Source: Amyelois transitella
Taxonomy: Eukaryota > Arthropoda > Insecta > Lepidoptera > Pyralidae
Direction of reading: 5' to 3'
Length of the DNA stretch: 64,000 nt
NCBI RefSeq assembly: GCF_032362555.1
Contig: NC_083518.1
Location: 7,328,501-7,392,500 of the forward strand
This document shows, piece by piece, positions 23,301 to 38,300 of the stretch. Both the position numbers and the translations under genes were made by a program. The first letter of the stretch is position 1. Each line of letters starts with the position of its first letter. Below the pieces are notes generated by a model. The model did no database searches. It saw only the letters and a program-made list of their open reading frames with translations, and was not told the DNA's origin.

Positions 23301-26300
23301 CAATGATCGGATGATCCAATTTTTTTCCGATTTATATGTATAAAAACAAACATTTATATAAAGTACCGTGTGGTTCCCGACACTTTTAAAATAGGACCAC
23401 TCTTTTCCATGGATGAAAGTAGGTACCTACTATTTGAATCGCAATACCATCATAATGCTATACAGCTGAACGTGGCCTTTCAATCTATGCGAGACTGTTG
23501 GGTTTGTCGTCCCCGTAAGGGATAAATATATTATCATAGTAGAAGCTATACCATTTATTTCTTTTTATAAGTAAACCTTGTATCGATAAATTGTACCTAA
23601 TTTATTTGACTTTAGTTACTTACTATGTGGAAATTATCTCATTTTGTTAAAATATGTAAGTACCTAATTTTGCTCATGTCTATAATCTGACCAACAGCAA
23701 CAACATACATAGGAGATAAATATTTGTTGTAGGTAAGCATTTTAAATTAAAAACATGTTATATATAAAATTTAAAACATATTATTTACGTATTTTCATTG
23801 CTAAACAATTTTAATATGGTATTACGGGCACCTTTTTTATTGTAGGTTAGGTATCCATTAGATATATAAAAATATAAATGAACCAAATTAATATTCAAAG
23901 TTCGCAATTTTTTTTACTAAGAAACAGATGTATGTTTTTTACATGTAAATATGATACTTCGAATTGATCTTTATGTTAAAAAGGAATAGAGTATCTATTC
24001 ACGTGTCTTGGGGCAACTGACCTTGTCGGGTTGTTTATCGTTTCGTACCGAATCAGTATTCGCGGTAATCCCGGCCGACTCGCGCGCAGTATTGTCAGCT
24101 ACTTATTTACCTATTTACTTTACCGACTTGCTAAAGGGGAAGGTGTGTTATTTGTACGAAGGTAAGCTGTATTATTGTTAAAGTTAAATCGAAAAGTATG
24201 ACTGATTATCTTTCTGTTTACAAGTATTTCAACTTAAAAGTTTAGATTACATTCAAAACACATTGGTTGAAAAATTAAAAAAAATAACTTATCTTTTACG
24301 CTATTCCCTTCCGCTGTTTTGAGTTTTTCTAAACAATTATTCACGTGTCTTAAGTGTTCTGCTGTCTTGAGTTTTTCTTAAATAAATTAGTAAGTCCTTT
24401 TGAAATAGAAAATTTTACATACATACATAAAATCACGCCTCTTTCCCGGAGGGGTAGGCAGAGACTACCTCTTTCCACTTGCCACGATCCCTGCATACTT
24501 CCTTTGGTTCATCCACATTTATAACTCTCTTCATGCAAGCTCGGCGGTTTCGGGAACTTTAAACTATAGAAAATTTTAATGGTTACAATTACGATATTAC
24601 ATAAAAAAATAGGTATTTCTCAAAACCGTGTGCCCAAAAGAGAGAACATAAAATATGTTAATTGAACAGATTGATAGATAAGTTTTTATTTTGGGATTTG
24701 ATAAAACATCGTCTAATTTGAGCGTAGCATGGCAACACCGAACTATGTGAAACTTTACAGAGTTAAATTGATTGCGTTCGTTGCTAGTGCAATATCAGTA
24801 GTATTCCAATAAAATTAGAGACGTTTTTATATAAGACAGAATTGAGCATCAACTGAGTATATAAGACTCATAGATATATTTGTATCAAATTTAAATGTTG
24901 AATACTGTTTGAAAGAGAGGAAGTGTTAGTTAGTTTAAATCGCCTAATTCGTGTAGAAAAAAAATTGAATTTTTAAAATTTAAAGTGCAAGGCAGACATT
25001 TTTAAGTAAGTAAATCATTGCTATTATTATCTACTAACTAATAAGAAAAAAACATGTAGGATGTGTCTGGCCACCAATATATAATAAAATTATTGGTGGC
25101 AGTAAAATAATGAAGACTGGAGTACCCCCGCGGTTTCATTCGCGTGGAATGTGAAGTCCCATTTAATTTCCAATCCGCGGGAATTTCGGAAAATCCCCTC
25201 TTAGTGCGCCCCGAGACCAGGTAAGGGACCTACATGCCAAATTTCAAATAACCAGAACCTAGTGGTTTAGGCAGTGCGATGATATGTCAGGCAAGCAGCC
25301 CGTACAGCGTCTCTTTGATATAGCTTGACCTTGGTCAATATATATATATTTCTATATAGGCTTAAAAATAAATTAATTTTAGTGAGTTTATTATGGATTC
25401 TTTCATGTGTAATATATATATGAGATTGTATTTAAATATTTAGAAGTATGTTTTTAAATATTAATTGCACGCCTTTTTCCCTTACGGGTTGGACAGAGCA
25501 ATAGTCTCTATAGCCACTTATAGCTGGATAGCTTAATTAACCAAGCAAGCGAAGTTAGTGAGGTTTATCACACAGCAATCAACTTGGGGCGAAAACACAT
25601 TTGTTTTTATGTATAATATATGTTTGTAACGATTACTTTCGAACAGTTGGTCTGTTTTTGGTTAAATATAAACATATGTAGAATCTGTTATTTTTAAGTT
25701 CATGGGGATCAGAAAGTAAGCCCGATGTTTAAGTTTGTAGGGAACAACAAGTTATTGAAATTAAAATTAGCTGGCGGGATTTCAGTATACACAAATTAAA
25801 TTTTAACAAATCTATTTGTTTTCTTTAATTTCAGCAAAATCAACAACTTTGGTATGTCGTTAAAACAGAGTTTGGTCCAATGTCTGGAGGAATTAAGAAC
25901 TCTTAACCTTATTCACGAAGTGCGATCTCGACCAAGCAAGGGGAAAGCGGAGAGGGTGTTGAATCTTATATACCAGACAGGCATAAAGAATACAACCTAT
26001 ACGGACGAGGAAAAGAAGAACATAGGAAATCTATTGGCTAATGCTATCAAAGCTATCAAAGTGAACATCGTAAGTACAGCCAACGCCGACCGCACACGGC
26101 TTGAAAATGCCGTGTTGATGAAAAGATCAGCTTTACAGTTTTTGATTGACAATTACGGCAAATTTCCAGTCGGGAACTCAACCGTCGCCAAAGAGCTAGA
26201 TAAAGAAAATATCTCGGAGAGTGTGAAGATATTAAACGAAATCATTGACAAGTGGTGCGATTTAAGCGATTCAGACGAAGGTTCAAGTGATAGGGAAGCG

Positions 26301-29300
26301 GCAGGGGCGAGAATAGTACCGGCTTCACACACGTGGTGGACTGTGTGAAAAATTAACCAGGCTGTATTTAACGAGCATAAGAACATTTCAAAATGAATTT
26401 TCTATCAAATGTACTTGATTCAATCCCCGTAGTAGGTCACGTAAAAGGAGTGGTTCATTACGCAGTTGGAGATACTCAAGGTGGTAATAAAGCGATGTAC
26501 CAATCCACCAGAACAACCGCAGTCCTTGCCGGAGGAGCTGTCGGGTGTGTCGCAGGACCAGCTGGAGCTGTAGCGGGAGCTATGTCCGCTGGACTTGCCA
26601 CTGATACAATTGCTTCTATAGCTACCGATAAGCCACAAGGAATTATTGAAGGCTGTGACAATATCGGTAGTGATATAGCAGCTGGCAGAAATCCAACTTG
26701 TTCTATACTCTCTACAACTGTTCAACTTGGTTTAGATGGAGTAGGTGGCTTAGGGATGGGTGGAGTAGCAAGTGCTGCCAGTAATATTTCTGAAAAAGCT
26801 GTTGCTAAAACTCTAGAAAATATTGGTAAAAACGAAATGACAAAGATAGTGTCTAAGAAAGTGTCCGAAAAGGCAGTTCAAAAAGCTATACAACAGGCAG
26901 TTGTTCACGCTGAAGTTGCGTGTGTGACTGCTCATATTGGATTAAAAGCGAGTAAAAGAACAACTGAGGAGGAGAAACAAGAAAAACAAGAGCAAAATGA
27001 AAAGGTAAGGAAAGAAAGATATAAACGCGAACAAAGCAAAGAAAGGCAAGCCAGCGCCGGTAACCAAGGTACGAGTACCGGATCCTCGCAGCAACCAGAA
27101 GGAAACGGAAACGGAAACAACAATAATAAGAATAATAAAAATAAGCCAGACTACTTAGACATTTTCATGAAATTACTTAAAAAACTCTTAAAACGTATAT
27201 ACGGCAATGAAAGAGAATATATCTCTGGCATTTTCGAAAATCTTTCTCTGGGTCAAATAAATTATTTGAGGGGTATCATTGAAGTAACAATGAAAACCGG
27301 TACACTAGAGGAGGTGGTTGAATTAGTGATAAGAATGTTTAAAGGACATATGTCCAAAAATGTTTCATTTGAGAATTTTCTTAGTCTTTTAGAGTTTGTC
27401 CGGGCATATCTTTTGGGCGAGATAGACGTGAGAGAGACCGAGTCAACGAGGTACAACCAAGAAACACACGATCAGCGACGCGCACAAATTCTTTGTGACA
27501 TCATGGGGGAAAGAGATACAGTCGAAACACTGGTTCGTTTGTTCAGAACGCTGCAAGCTGAAATCGAAGCTGAGACTGCGGTTCCCAACAACATATCGCC
27601 CGATTTCCGTGACATATTCGCCGCGGTGTATCACTACTACAAACATAGATGTGTACCAGAGGACGGAGAACTGTCCGTCAAGGATTATTATAATTGGATT
27701 CGAAAGGCGTTGGAAAAACTTAAGAAGAAGACTAGATATAGACAAGAAGTGGAGAATCAGAGAGGTCCAGTGACGTGTCGGTATGAGTATTATGTGGAGG
27801 TGTTCGGGCGTCGGTTTAGGATTGTCGTGAAGGTGCGGGGCGGCCGCTTGCTGCTGAGCTCTGCCTTCTTTGTGAGCATCTGCTTCGAGGGAGACACAGA
27901 TGAGACCGAAAATTTAAAAATAGAAAAGAAATAAACACCCATGTACAGATACTAGTCGTTATGCATTTTCATAAGGGTTATTTGATTTTGTATTTCTTAC
28001 TTTATATTTCTTTTTCTTTTTTATATATTTATATGTGGTTATACAATTTTTTTTATGCAATTATAAGCCAATCACAGTAAAACAACCATAAAATGATATT
28101 TTATATTTGACTGCTATAGTCGTCATTCAATCTTCATTCTTTTGACGGCCTCTGTAGCGCAGCTGTAGTGCCTGTGACACCGGAGTCCTCAGTTCGAATC
28201 CCGGCCGGGGCATGATCAGAAACTGACTTTTTCTGATTGGCCTGGGTCTTGAATGATTATCTATATTAGTGTATATTATTATTATAAATAAGTAAGTAAG
28301 TAATGAGTAAGTATCTCGTTACACAAGTCTAAAACTTACTAGGAGGCTAACTCGATCTGTATAATTTGTCCCATTTATACTTTAATATAATCTAATCTAT
28401 TATAATTAATAAGATTTGTTTTTTGATTAAATACGATGTAACAAAGTATGTAATAAAGTGCATAAAATACAATCTTATTTATATTTTATGCACTTTATTA
28501 TATATACTAGCTTCCCCCCGCGACTCCGTCCGCGCGGATGTCGGTCTTCGCGTAGATGGTTTATTTCTCCATTTTATTTTCAGTCCGGTCAATTTAGACC
28601 AAAAAATAGGAATGAAGCTACATTAATTCCCATCAAGCTGAAAATGAGTATAATTGTTTAAAACACAATCAAAAGCATTATTTCAAATTCCCCATGATTA
28701 CGGTTTAAGGAAAAAAATTACCCAAGGTCAAAGGTAAGAAAATGGGATTTTCACGATTTTCTTCAAAACGGTAAGTTTTATAGGAAAATTACCTCAGACA
28801 TAGATTGTAGATCATAAAGATATCTATAAAAAGGAATCAATATTTTTTTTCAATAAAGCTACCGTTTCTGAGAAATTACGATGCAAAAAGTTGTTAGCGT
28901 CATAATATGCATAAGCACGTCTCGTATATACTTTGTGTAGCAGTAATATAAGTAAAAATATTAATTATTAATTTAGTAAAAATAATAATTAAGTATAATG
29001 AAACCCAGTCCCTTCATTTATACTGTAGTGAAACCTTGAGACAACATCTGTCTCTCTGTTTAATTGTGTACGTGGCTAGGGTCGTATAGCTGCTTTATCT
29101 CAGGATGCTCAACACATGAAATACCGTTAGTCTTTAATAATAGTAGTACTTGCGGGGATACCGTTGTCGGCTATGGACACCACGGCCTCTCATGTCCTAG
29201 GAGTGCCGGCCGTTTAGGGCGCCATGCCACCCTAAATGATATAATCCTCCGTGCTCTTGCCACCATCCATGTTCCAGCCGTTCAGGAACCAAACGGTCTG

Positions 29301-32300
29301 GCTCAGGATGATGCCAAGAGACCGGATGGTATGACTTTGGTACCCTGGAGATTGGGGCGGCCTTTGGTGTGGGATGCTACTTGTGTCGACACACTTGCGC
29401 CGTCTCATCTTCAGGTTACTAAATCTAAGGCCGTTCTGCTTCAAATGAGGCAAAAAACCTCAAAAGGCGCAAATATGTAGTTATCGGTAATATCTACACT
29501 TTTGAACCTTTTGGGGTAGAAACTCTGGGACCGGGGGGCCTATCTGCCCATCAGCTTTTCCGACAATTGTCGAAAAAGCTGATTGAGGTATCTCTTGACT
29601 GGAGGGCTGGAAATTATCTGGCTCAGAGAATCAGCATTGCCATTCGAATTGGCAATGCTGCCAGCCTTCTGGGCACATTCCAGCATGTTGATGCTATGCA
29701 AGGACTGTACAATTTATAAATTAAATTTTAGCTTGTAGTCATCTTTTTTCTTTATTTTTATAAGTAGTTTTAGTTTTAATTTGATTATTGCATTGAATTT
29801 GATAATTGTAATCTCTATTATTGTCCTAAGATGATTTTCTTCACTTAGGGTTATTCTATTTTTTTTAAATAATACATGCGAAAGTTAGTCTTGAGTGCCA
29901 CTGCGTAGTGAAAACACGTGTTTATTCTAACCTATTTCAGACTTTTTCAAGTTTAATAATAAAAATGTTAAAAAAAAACGCGCTAATAGTACACTACCTC
30001 AGAGGTGGCGTGGAAACGTGTGCATATTATGACGCTTGCAACTTTTTGCATCGTTATATCTCAGAAACGGTAGCTTTGTTGAAAAAAATTATTGATACCT
30101 TTTTTATAGATAACTTTATGATCTACAATTTATGTCTGAGGTAATTTTCGGATTTGAAAAATTTACCGTTTTAGAGAAAATTGCGATACACCCATTTTTT
30201 ACCTTTGACCGTGAGTAATTTTTTTTCCTTATACCGGAATCATGGGGAATTTTGAAATAATGCTTTTGATTGTGTTTTAAATAATTATACTCATTTTCAG
30301 CTTGATGGGAATTAATGTAGCTATGTAGTATTTTTTTCATAGTAATTAGTAGCGGCCCGCTTGTGCAGCAAACGGTTCAAGCCAAAGCCGACTTTCGGCG
30401 CTACAGGTGACGGCGCTAAATCCACTGCGGGTAACGCAACGTGTGTTCGCGGTTCTACAGAACAACGTCTATGGATAAACTGAAAAATTAAGATTTTTTT
30501 TTCTTCGTATTTTTTCGGGATAAAAAGTATCCTATTTTACGCCCAGGATAATAAGGTATAATTATACCAAGTTTAATCAAAATCGAACCGTTAGTTTTCA
30601 CGTGATGCCTGAACATACAGACAGACAGACAAAAATTTTTTTAATCACATTTTTGTGTTTGGTATCAATCCAGTAACACCCCCTGCTATTTATTTTTTCA
30701 ATATTTTCAATGTACAGAATTGACCTTTCTATAGATTTATTATATGTATAGATTTTGATACCACTTCTTTTTTCAGCTGTTTCTTGAATTCAACAATTTT
30801 TTTTGTATATTTAAAATGATTTTGATGAAATATATTACAGTTCTATATATAATTAACTTTAAAACTAGAATAACAATAATGTATTTATTTGGAAAACAAA
30901 GAAAGCTTTTCGGAAATGCGCTCTTATTGACTCAACCGCTCAAATATTTTCGCGCAGTATAAAACATTTTCCTTCTACGCAGTACATCGGTGTAACTACG
31001 TATGTCATTGTTAATTCTGTAAGTATGTCTTTTTGTGACAACTTACCGAGTCTATGCAATATCGGGATCTGTTCCACAATGGGCAGGTCCTCAATGGGCG
31101 CTCCGAGTATGAAGTCCCACGTGACCTCGCACTGGTTGTTCAAGGTCACCAGTTGTTGCAGCATCAGCGCGAAGTTAGCGCCGGACGATGTACTCTAGTA
31201 GATCATACATACAAATTATCACGTCTATATCCCTTGCGAGATGGACAGAGCTAGCAGTCTAAAAAACACTTTAAGGCCACGTTCAACTGTATGGCTTAAT
31301 CATGAAATTGAAATTCAAATAATGACAGGTTGCTAGCCCATTGCCTACAAGAATAATCTCAATATGTTTTAGCGATTCCCTTAGTCGACTCTATAAGTAC
31401 GTATAGGGCTATTTTAATTTATTCGCCACCTTTTAACAGGCGAACCAGTACAGCGAACTCAACAACTTTTACTACGGGACCAACCTCAAAATCGAAACAT
31501 AATATATCATCAATATAAGTATATCTATACTATACCTATATATCATACAAAAGGTAAATGTTGTTCACCTGTTAAACGATATAAGGTTGATAAAATCATA
31601 CTTACTTCAGTCACGTAAAGGGAAAGGTCAGGATGCATTTTCAGCGAAGTCGGCTTCAAGTTGGTGGTCAATATTGAACTGCAACCATTTAATAAATAAA
31701 TAAATTACGAATAAATCTAACAGAACGATTTTACCCTAAATTCAATAAGATTTGTGTTGTCAGATATTAAATAAATAATTTGACATTTTATAATAAACTA
31801 TATTTTACCCGCAGCTTCGCCCGCGGGAATTACCTAAGCACTATCTACAAAAGAATACAGGATTTTCGAAAACCCCGCGGCTGCTTACTTTAGTATTTAC
31901 CGGGATAAATAATATCTATTGGTTCAGTAGATAACACGCGAAGAAACAACAAAATCACGTCCATTACCCGCAGGGGATATAGATGTAATTATATGTTTGT
32001 TTGTATCTAGCTCAAGCTTTCCGGGCGTATCTAATAACAAAAAAGAACATAGCTTCTTTTCGCGCAGATGATAGAAGGCAATCAAGGAAAAGGCTCGTAA
32101 ATTTGCGTTTCTTTCTTCAAAATCTCAATCCCAATTAATGATGGAATTAAATTTTAATTTCCAATTCAATTCCATCACAAAGCCAACTAGCCGACTAAAA
32201 GAAAATAAATAGATAAAATAATTACAAATTTACCCGAAAAGTTTGTCCCACGATGTAGAAGTCACATGACAGCCTAAGGCATCGGCCAATATTCTAAGTG

Positions 32301-35300
32301 CTGACAAAACTAACTCGGGCGTATCTGAATATAAATATATAAATTAATAAATTTAGCAAAAGCAGTACGCAGGTACTATGGCGACTGGAAAGACGAAGTT
32401 TTGCCTACCTCTCCGGCAAAGAGGCAAAATAACATTTGAATATGAATTTTGTTCTTTCTCGTACAGTAAAGTTATTACAAACAAGCTAAACATACATTAA
32501 CCCTAACAAACGCATTTGTAATATGAAGTACGTACGATATATTGATCTACTTACTATTAACACTAAACGTTCCAAAAAGCCATTCTCGAAGATTCTGACT
32601 CGTATTCGGCGATCTGCAAAAATAAATAAATTATTGTATGTATACAAACGGCCTGACACGGCTTCGCTTGTGGTATATTCATAGCCTGTAACACCCGCAC
32701 TATGGTCGCAATTTTCATGTTTCGTTTAAAATTTTGCGCATCATACATATGTATGTTATTGACGCAGACTAATTTTTGCAAATATGTATATTTGATCAAA
32801 CCGGAGACGTCTTGGCGTAATATCAAGTTAAAAAACCTTTATTTACTATAGTGGATTATTTTCTATGTAGGTCAAGGTATAGTAAGCAACATAGAAAAGT
32901 ATACGTCTACATTTCGAAGGTAGACGTATACTTTTCTCTATGGCCCACCGTACAAGAGAGGAAAGGAAGAGTGTTTAATGTAATCCTTGTAACCTGTTAA
33001 CAAAAACATTTAATAATTAATTAGCTGTTGCCCGCGACTTCGTTCGCCATGAAAGCTGACCCCTGTAGTAAATGATGCCAAAATACATACATATTCGGCC
33101 AAAAGCTTTCAAGTACAGACGTTGTTCAGTTACTGTTTTATTACAATTGTATGGATCTGTAGCGGGAGCGATGATTCGGCTCGACCGCCACCAAAGGAAA
33201 GATCTTCCACCAGGCTAGGTGTTATGCCTGGGGAACCGCGCGACAGACGATGTAGAGTCGGAGGTTGTATATATAGCTTCAATCCGTGAAATCTTTGCTT
33301 GCGCGATTTAGGTTTTTCGCTGTTTATGTCTGATAGCGTCGCGTGATTCTATTTTTTATTTTTGTGACTTATGGCGTATGGATTTCGCCACATATCTACT
33401 GATTACCTGGTAGCCAAAGGAAAGGAAGACCACCAAAGCACGATATGTTCCAGACAGCTTCCCACGTCCCCCCACAATATGTTCTGATAATACTCCGTCA
33501 CTTTGTGAGCCGCTTTCTTGCTTGCCTGGATTCGACCTTTAATCAAGAAAGACAAACGATATAAGTACATAGTAGATTTTTAGATTATTTGTCAGACAGA
33601 TCCAAAAATAAATAAAAAAAATATTTGGAGCAGTCGATAAAGAAAGTTCTGTCATAATGGTCATTGGTTTAAAATACTTGTACCAATAGTGTTTCGATAG
33701 TATCAGAGAAATAGTTTTAACATTTGGTATATTTTTATAACTTATAAAGACAACCAATGGAATTTTGCTGTAAACCTCTCTATACACTATAGGTACATTT
33801 ATTTTTTACAGAAACAAATGAATAAAATTCCCGTATAATCAGGTAATTTTTTGGAGATTGCTTAAGGAAAATAAGTGCGGAGTTCTTAATCGATTTTACT
33901 TAACGTCAGTTATTTTTAAAGTTTTATCAATCGTCAAAGGGTAACAAATTAACTGATTAACTAACCTGATTTCAGTTTCCGAACACCATTCGTTCCTAAC
34001 AGATTTGGTGACATATTTGCTACTGTATCAAGAAGAATTTCTATATATTTCTCTTCGCTCTGAAGAATAGCGTTCACGTTCTCTGAAAAAATATTAAAAA
34101 TCATTTAACAAATAACTTAGAAATTTTTATTCTATTCTGTTATTAATTATTACTATCTTTTGTGAAGTGGACGCATTTTCTTTCATAAAAGTATCTACCT
34201 TTTTAACAAAATCTTTACAAGGCAATTCATCATCGTCGTCATCATCATTTCAGCCGTAGGACGTACACTGCTGAACATGGGCCTCCCTGAATGACTACGG
34301 TCCATCTCGCGGGGTCCGTCCTACTCGTCTCCACTTGAGGACTTTTTGGCCCCATGAGCAAAAGAAAAAAAAATAATAAAAAAAACAAAGGCCATCAACA
34401 AAAACAAAGGCCATAAGCCTATCGAAAAATGTGGCCTCTTTCGTTTGCTGATTGGAGCTGCTATGTCGGTTACTTTCGTTCGTCTTCTGATCGCCTTTAT
34501 TCCTGATTCGATCTCACAAAGAAACACCGAACAAAGCTCTCTCCATAGCTCGCTGAGTGACCCTGAACATATTTAGAGGGTCGGTAGTTCGGCACCGTAG
34601 GTCATCACTGGCAGTACCTACGTTAAAGACCTTAGTCTTAAGACTGAAGTATTCTTGAGCAATACACATTGCGCATCTTGCTGTACGCTTGCTGAACGCT
34701 GAACGCTGAACTTGAAGAACATTTGAGCCTAATTGAGAAGCCCCTTTTTAAAGTCAGTTGAAAACTAACCTACTCATACCTTCAGTATTGAAGACCGCGT
34801 CCAAAACGCATTCATTATTCAAAAGCGATGTGTACGCGACGTCACAGTCGGAATTCTGTCCGTTTATAACTTCGCTCAATCTTCTATTCTGTTCGTTCTT
34901 CGCTTCTACCAAGCTCTGCGCTTGCTTCATTTTAGCCTTCTTGTGCTCAACAAATGCTTCACGACGCTTCTCTACCGTCAGTTCCCGAGAAAGGGTCGAC
35001 GTTGGCGGGGTTATGTGTTTCGTCAGTGTGCTAAAGATTATATTAAAAAATATATTAAAATATAAACTCATATAAAAAAAAATTTTTCCACTTTTAAAAA
35101 TTACACAGATGCGTTAGCCCCAAAGTAAGTTTAGGACTTGCGTTATAGGACGCTGCATCAACTTTAGGATCTACTATACTATCCAATACAGTAATAGGTA
35201 CCTTGTCCTATAGATAAACCTGGAGCGGGTCAGATTTTATTACGATGCGACTCCCGTCTGACCTCAGCAATCTTGCATGAAAAACAAACCCAAGTTGAAT

Positions 35301-38300
35301 CATGGTACCAGTTGTCTTAATCTGGTTTCTTGATAATTTTTCTCCCTCACCGTAGAGCATCGGTTATCATTTTAATCAATGTTCGTAACTCAGAAAAAAT
35401 CACTGGTATATGGCCGCGGTGTGATTCTATGCTGTGTACCGGACGAAAAACCAATACTAATACTCTCGAAAATTCAATTACTTACTGATAAATTTCTAGA
35501 CTTTCTGCTGTGCTGGCGCTGGAATCCGCGTCAGAACTGTTTCCAGGCTTGTACACCTTCACGAGGCAGTTTATCAAACGGTGGCAGTTCACTTCACACC
35601 GGCTCTTGGCTAGAATCTTATATAAATATTAGTTTGATTTACTAAACGTAAGAATTTCATAAGATGAAAACCAAATATTAGCTGTAAGTAATTAATGTTA
35701 AGTTTGGTTATTTTGTAAGAACTGTGGTTAAGAAAAGATGATCTGAAAAGCAATTAGGTTTCGGGCCGAATAGGAAGAAAAAGTACTTATTATATTTATA
35801 TTCAAATTCAAATTCAATTCTTTCTGCAGGGTATTTTTGTCATGAGATATTACGCAAGCTTTTGATAACGTACACTTGATATTTTGCTTATGGTACCTAT
35901 CCGAGAAAATATACCAAATTTGATAAAATCTTATTTATTCTAACGTAGGCGAATTACACAAATATCAAAGTTACTAATCAAAAGAACGATGCCTAAAGCT
36001 TGGTATTCCTCAATTATAATTTATATTACTTAACTATATTTTATATGTGGCGACATCTCTACGCCACACGTCACAACAATAAAAAATGAAATCACGGGAT
36101 AGCGTCCCGTGATTTCAGTTTTCAGTCAAAATACAAAAGTAAAACCTACGCATAACACCTAGCCTTGCGGAAGATCTTCCCTTTGGTGGCGGTCGAGCCG
36201 AATCATCGCTCCCGCTACATATACATTAATAATGCCTACTTTAGTTGGGAATTAATACTCTAAGCTGCCGTGGTATAACTAAAATGCCGTTATCTGACAT
36301 CAGGATTTTCACCTTTTATAAGAAGAAAAAAATCCCTTTCGATCTGTATATACGACTTTTTGGTACCTTTAAGTCATAAATAGGCGTTCTCATTGATGAA
36401 TGGCATCAGTTCAAATTTTTAACCGCATTTTTGACGTTTTACTTAAAACAAGGATTTGGCAGATAACGGCATTTTAGTTATACCAGGGCAGTATGACAAA
36501 AATGAAAGATTCGTTAAAGGTTAATATGACTTAAACGATAACTCATATTAGCTTAAAATTGAAAAGACACAAATACGAGAATTAATAGTTGTTCCCTTTC
36601 CTGTCTTGGTCAAAGGTCAACCCTAGTAACCTGGCAAATAGTCGTAATTGGGCACTAAGTAAGTAACAAAATCTGGACCTGAATTACCTGGACAATTTTA
36701 GTGAGGGTGACAGTCTTGGTCTCACTGATGGTGCTGGGGTACGCGTTGCTGCACACACTGAACTTGTTCACGAAAGCTTTCGAGCTCAACCCTAGTAGGT
36801 GGTTGTAAATGCCCACTAAACTAAAATCGAAATATATACAGCTTATTTGATACAAATTCATACAAATCATTTTGTGCTTCATATGAAACTTTTATTACCT
36901 ATATCGGTAATTACAAAAAACTGTCATGTTTGCGTGCTACCGGTTGCATCTTAAAAGGATATTTATTAAAAGGATTATTACAACCAAAATAATGAAAATT
37001 TTACCAAAAAATACACTTAAAAGTCAATTTTTCCAATTAAAGCAATTCGCAGCTTAAAGGAGACAGATACATACATAAAATCACGCCTCTTTCCCGAGGG
37101 GTAGGCAGAGACTACCTCTTTCTATTCTTATAACTACATCTAAAAGAGTAATCTAATTAAAGAGAGATCGACATGTAAAAGAGACACGTTTTAATAAAAA
37201 AGAAATAGGTACCTAAAATATAACCATTTTAAAAGTACTTACCTCAAACAAGATTCAATCATCTTCCTTGAGTCATCCCTATGCAAACAGGTGTTCAATA
37301 TAGTCGTAATCAGACCGTGCATGGCTTGCAGCATCACGAACCTAACACTGCAAAGTCGGGCAAAGATGTGGTCGTGCTTGCTCTGAACCAGGGCATTCAC
37401 CTTCTTGAGCCGGGCCAAACGGGGATTGAGCTTGTAGAAAGATTTCACAATTTTCGACAAGTATTCTATTATTTGATCTAGAACCTTAAAAAATATCAGA
37501 GATGATTTTGGATTTGAGAATCGGTAAGGACTTGAGAAATACCTACGCAGTGTAGTTACCGATCAGATGCTATTAAAACCCTAATAGTACGAGATCCGGC
37601 TGCAAAATCACTACGTTCATCGCGTAGTTAATCAAACTCACATTTTAACATACATTTATGAATAGGATAATACATAGATAATAGGGTGCCAGTCAATAAG
37701 TGGCCGCAAGTAATTTTAATTAAATTAATGTTAATTAATTTTCCAAAAAAAATTTCGTTCACTTGTTTTTTAAATAAAATATCATCCACATCATAGAAAT
37801 GTATGTAAAGAATTCGAAAATCAATGGGTGCCGTTACACACTCGGCCGCAACTACTACGCAGCCAGGTGTAAACAGGTAATATTTTGGTCTATTTATACG
37901 TTCATGTCGTACACGCATGTTTTTTATATCAAATTAAAGCTAATTTTTTTTAATATGATGATATATCGCTGCCTGTGAATAAATGGCCGCAAATTAGGGT
38001 TGCTAGCTGTTAAAAACTCGAGGTATCCGAGATAAAGTGAAAGAGAGTTAGCGCGTAACGCCACTTGTTAGACAAGGATGGCGAGTACCAGCTGTGCGAG
38101 TATTTGAAGCCATTGCGCACGCGTCAATAGATTGGGTTCTCAGCCAGCGATGCAAACAGTAATACGAACGACTTTACATTTACTCCAAAATTATAATTAA
38201 GTAATTAATATTCTGCAAAAAAAAAATGAAAATAAGAAAATATTTATTTCATAATAAAACATTGTTTATTGATCAAGTAAAAATGAAAAAAGCGTACTTA

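Noticed and set aside
29064-29480. A 138-residue host gene
   Set aside because: It is the first part of a frameshifted mobile-element domain between inverted arms.
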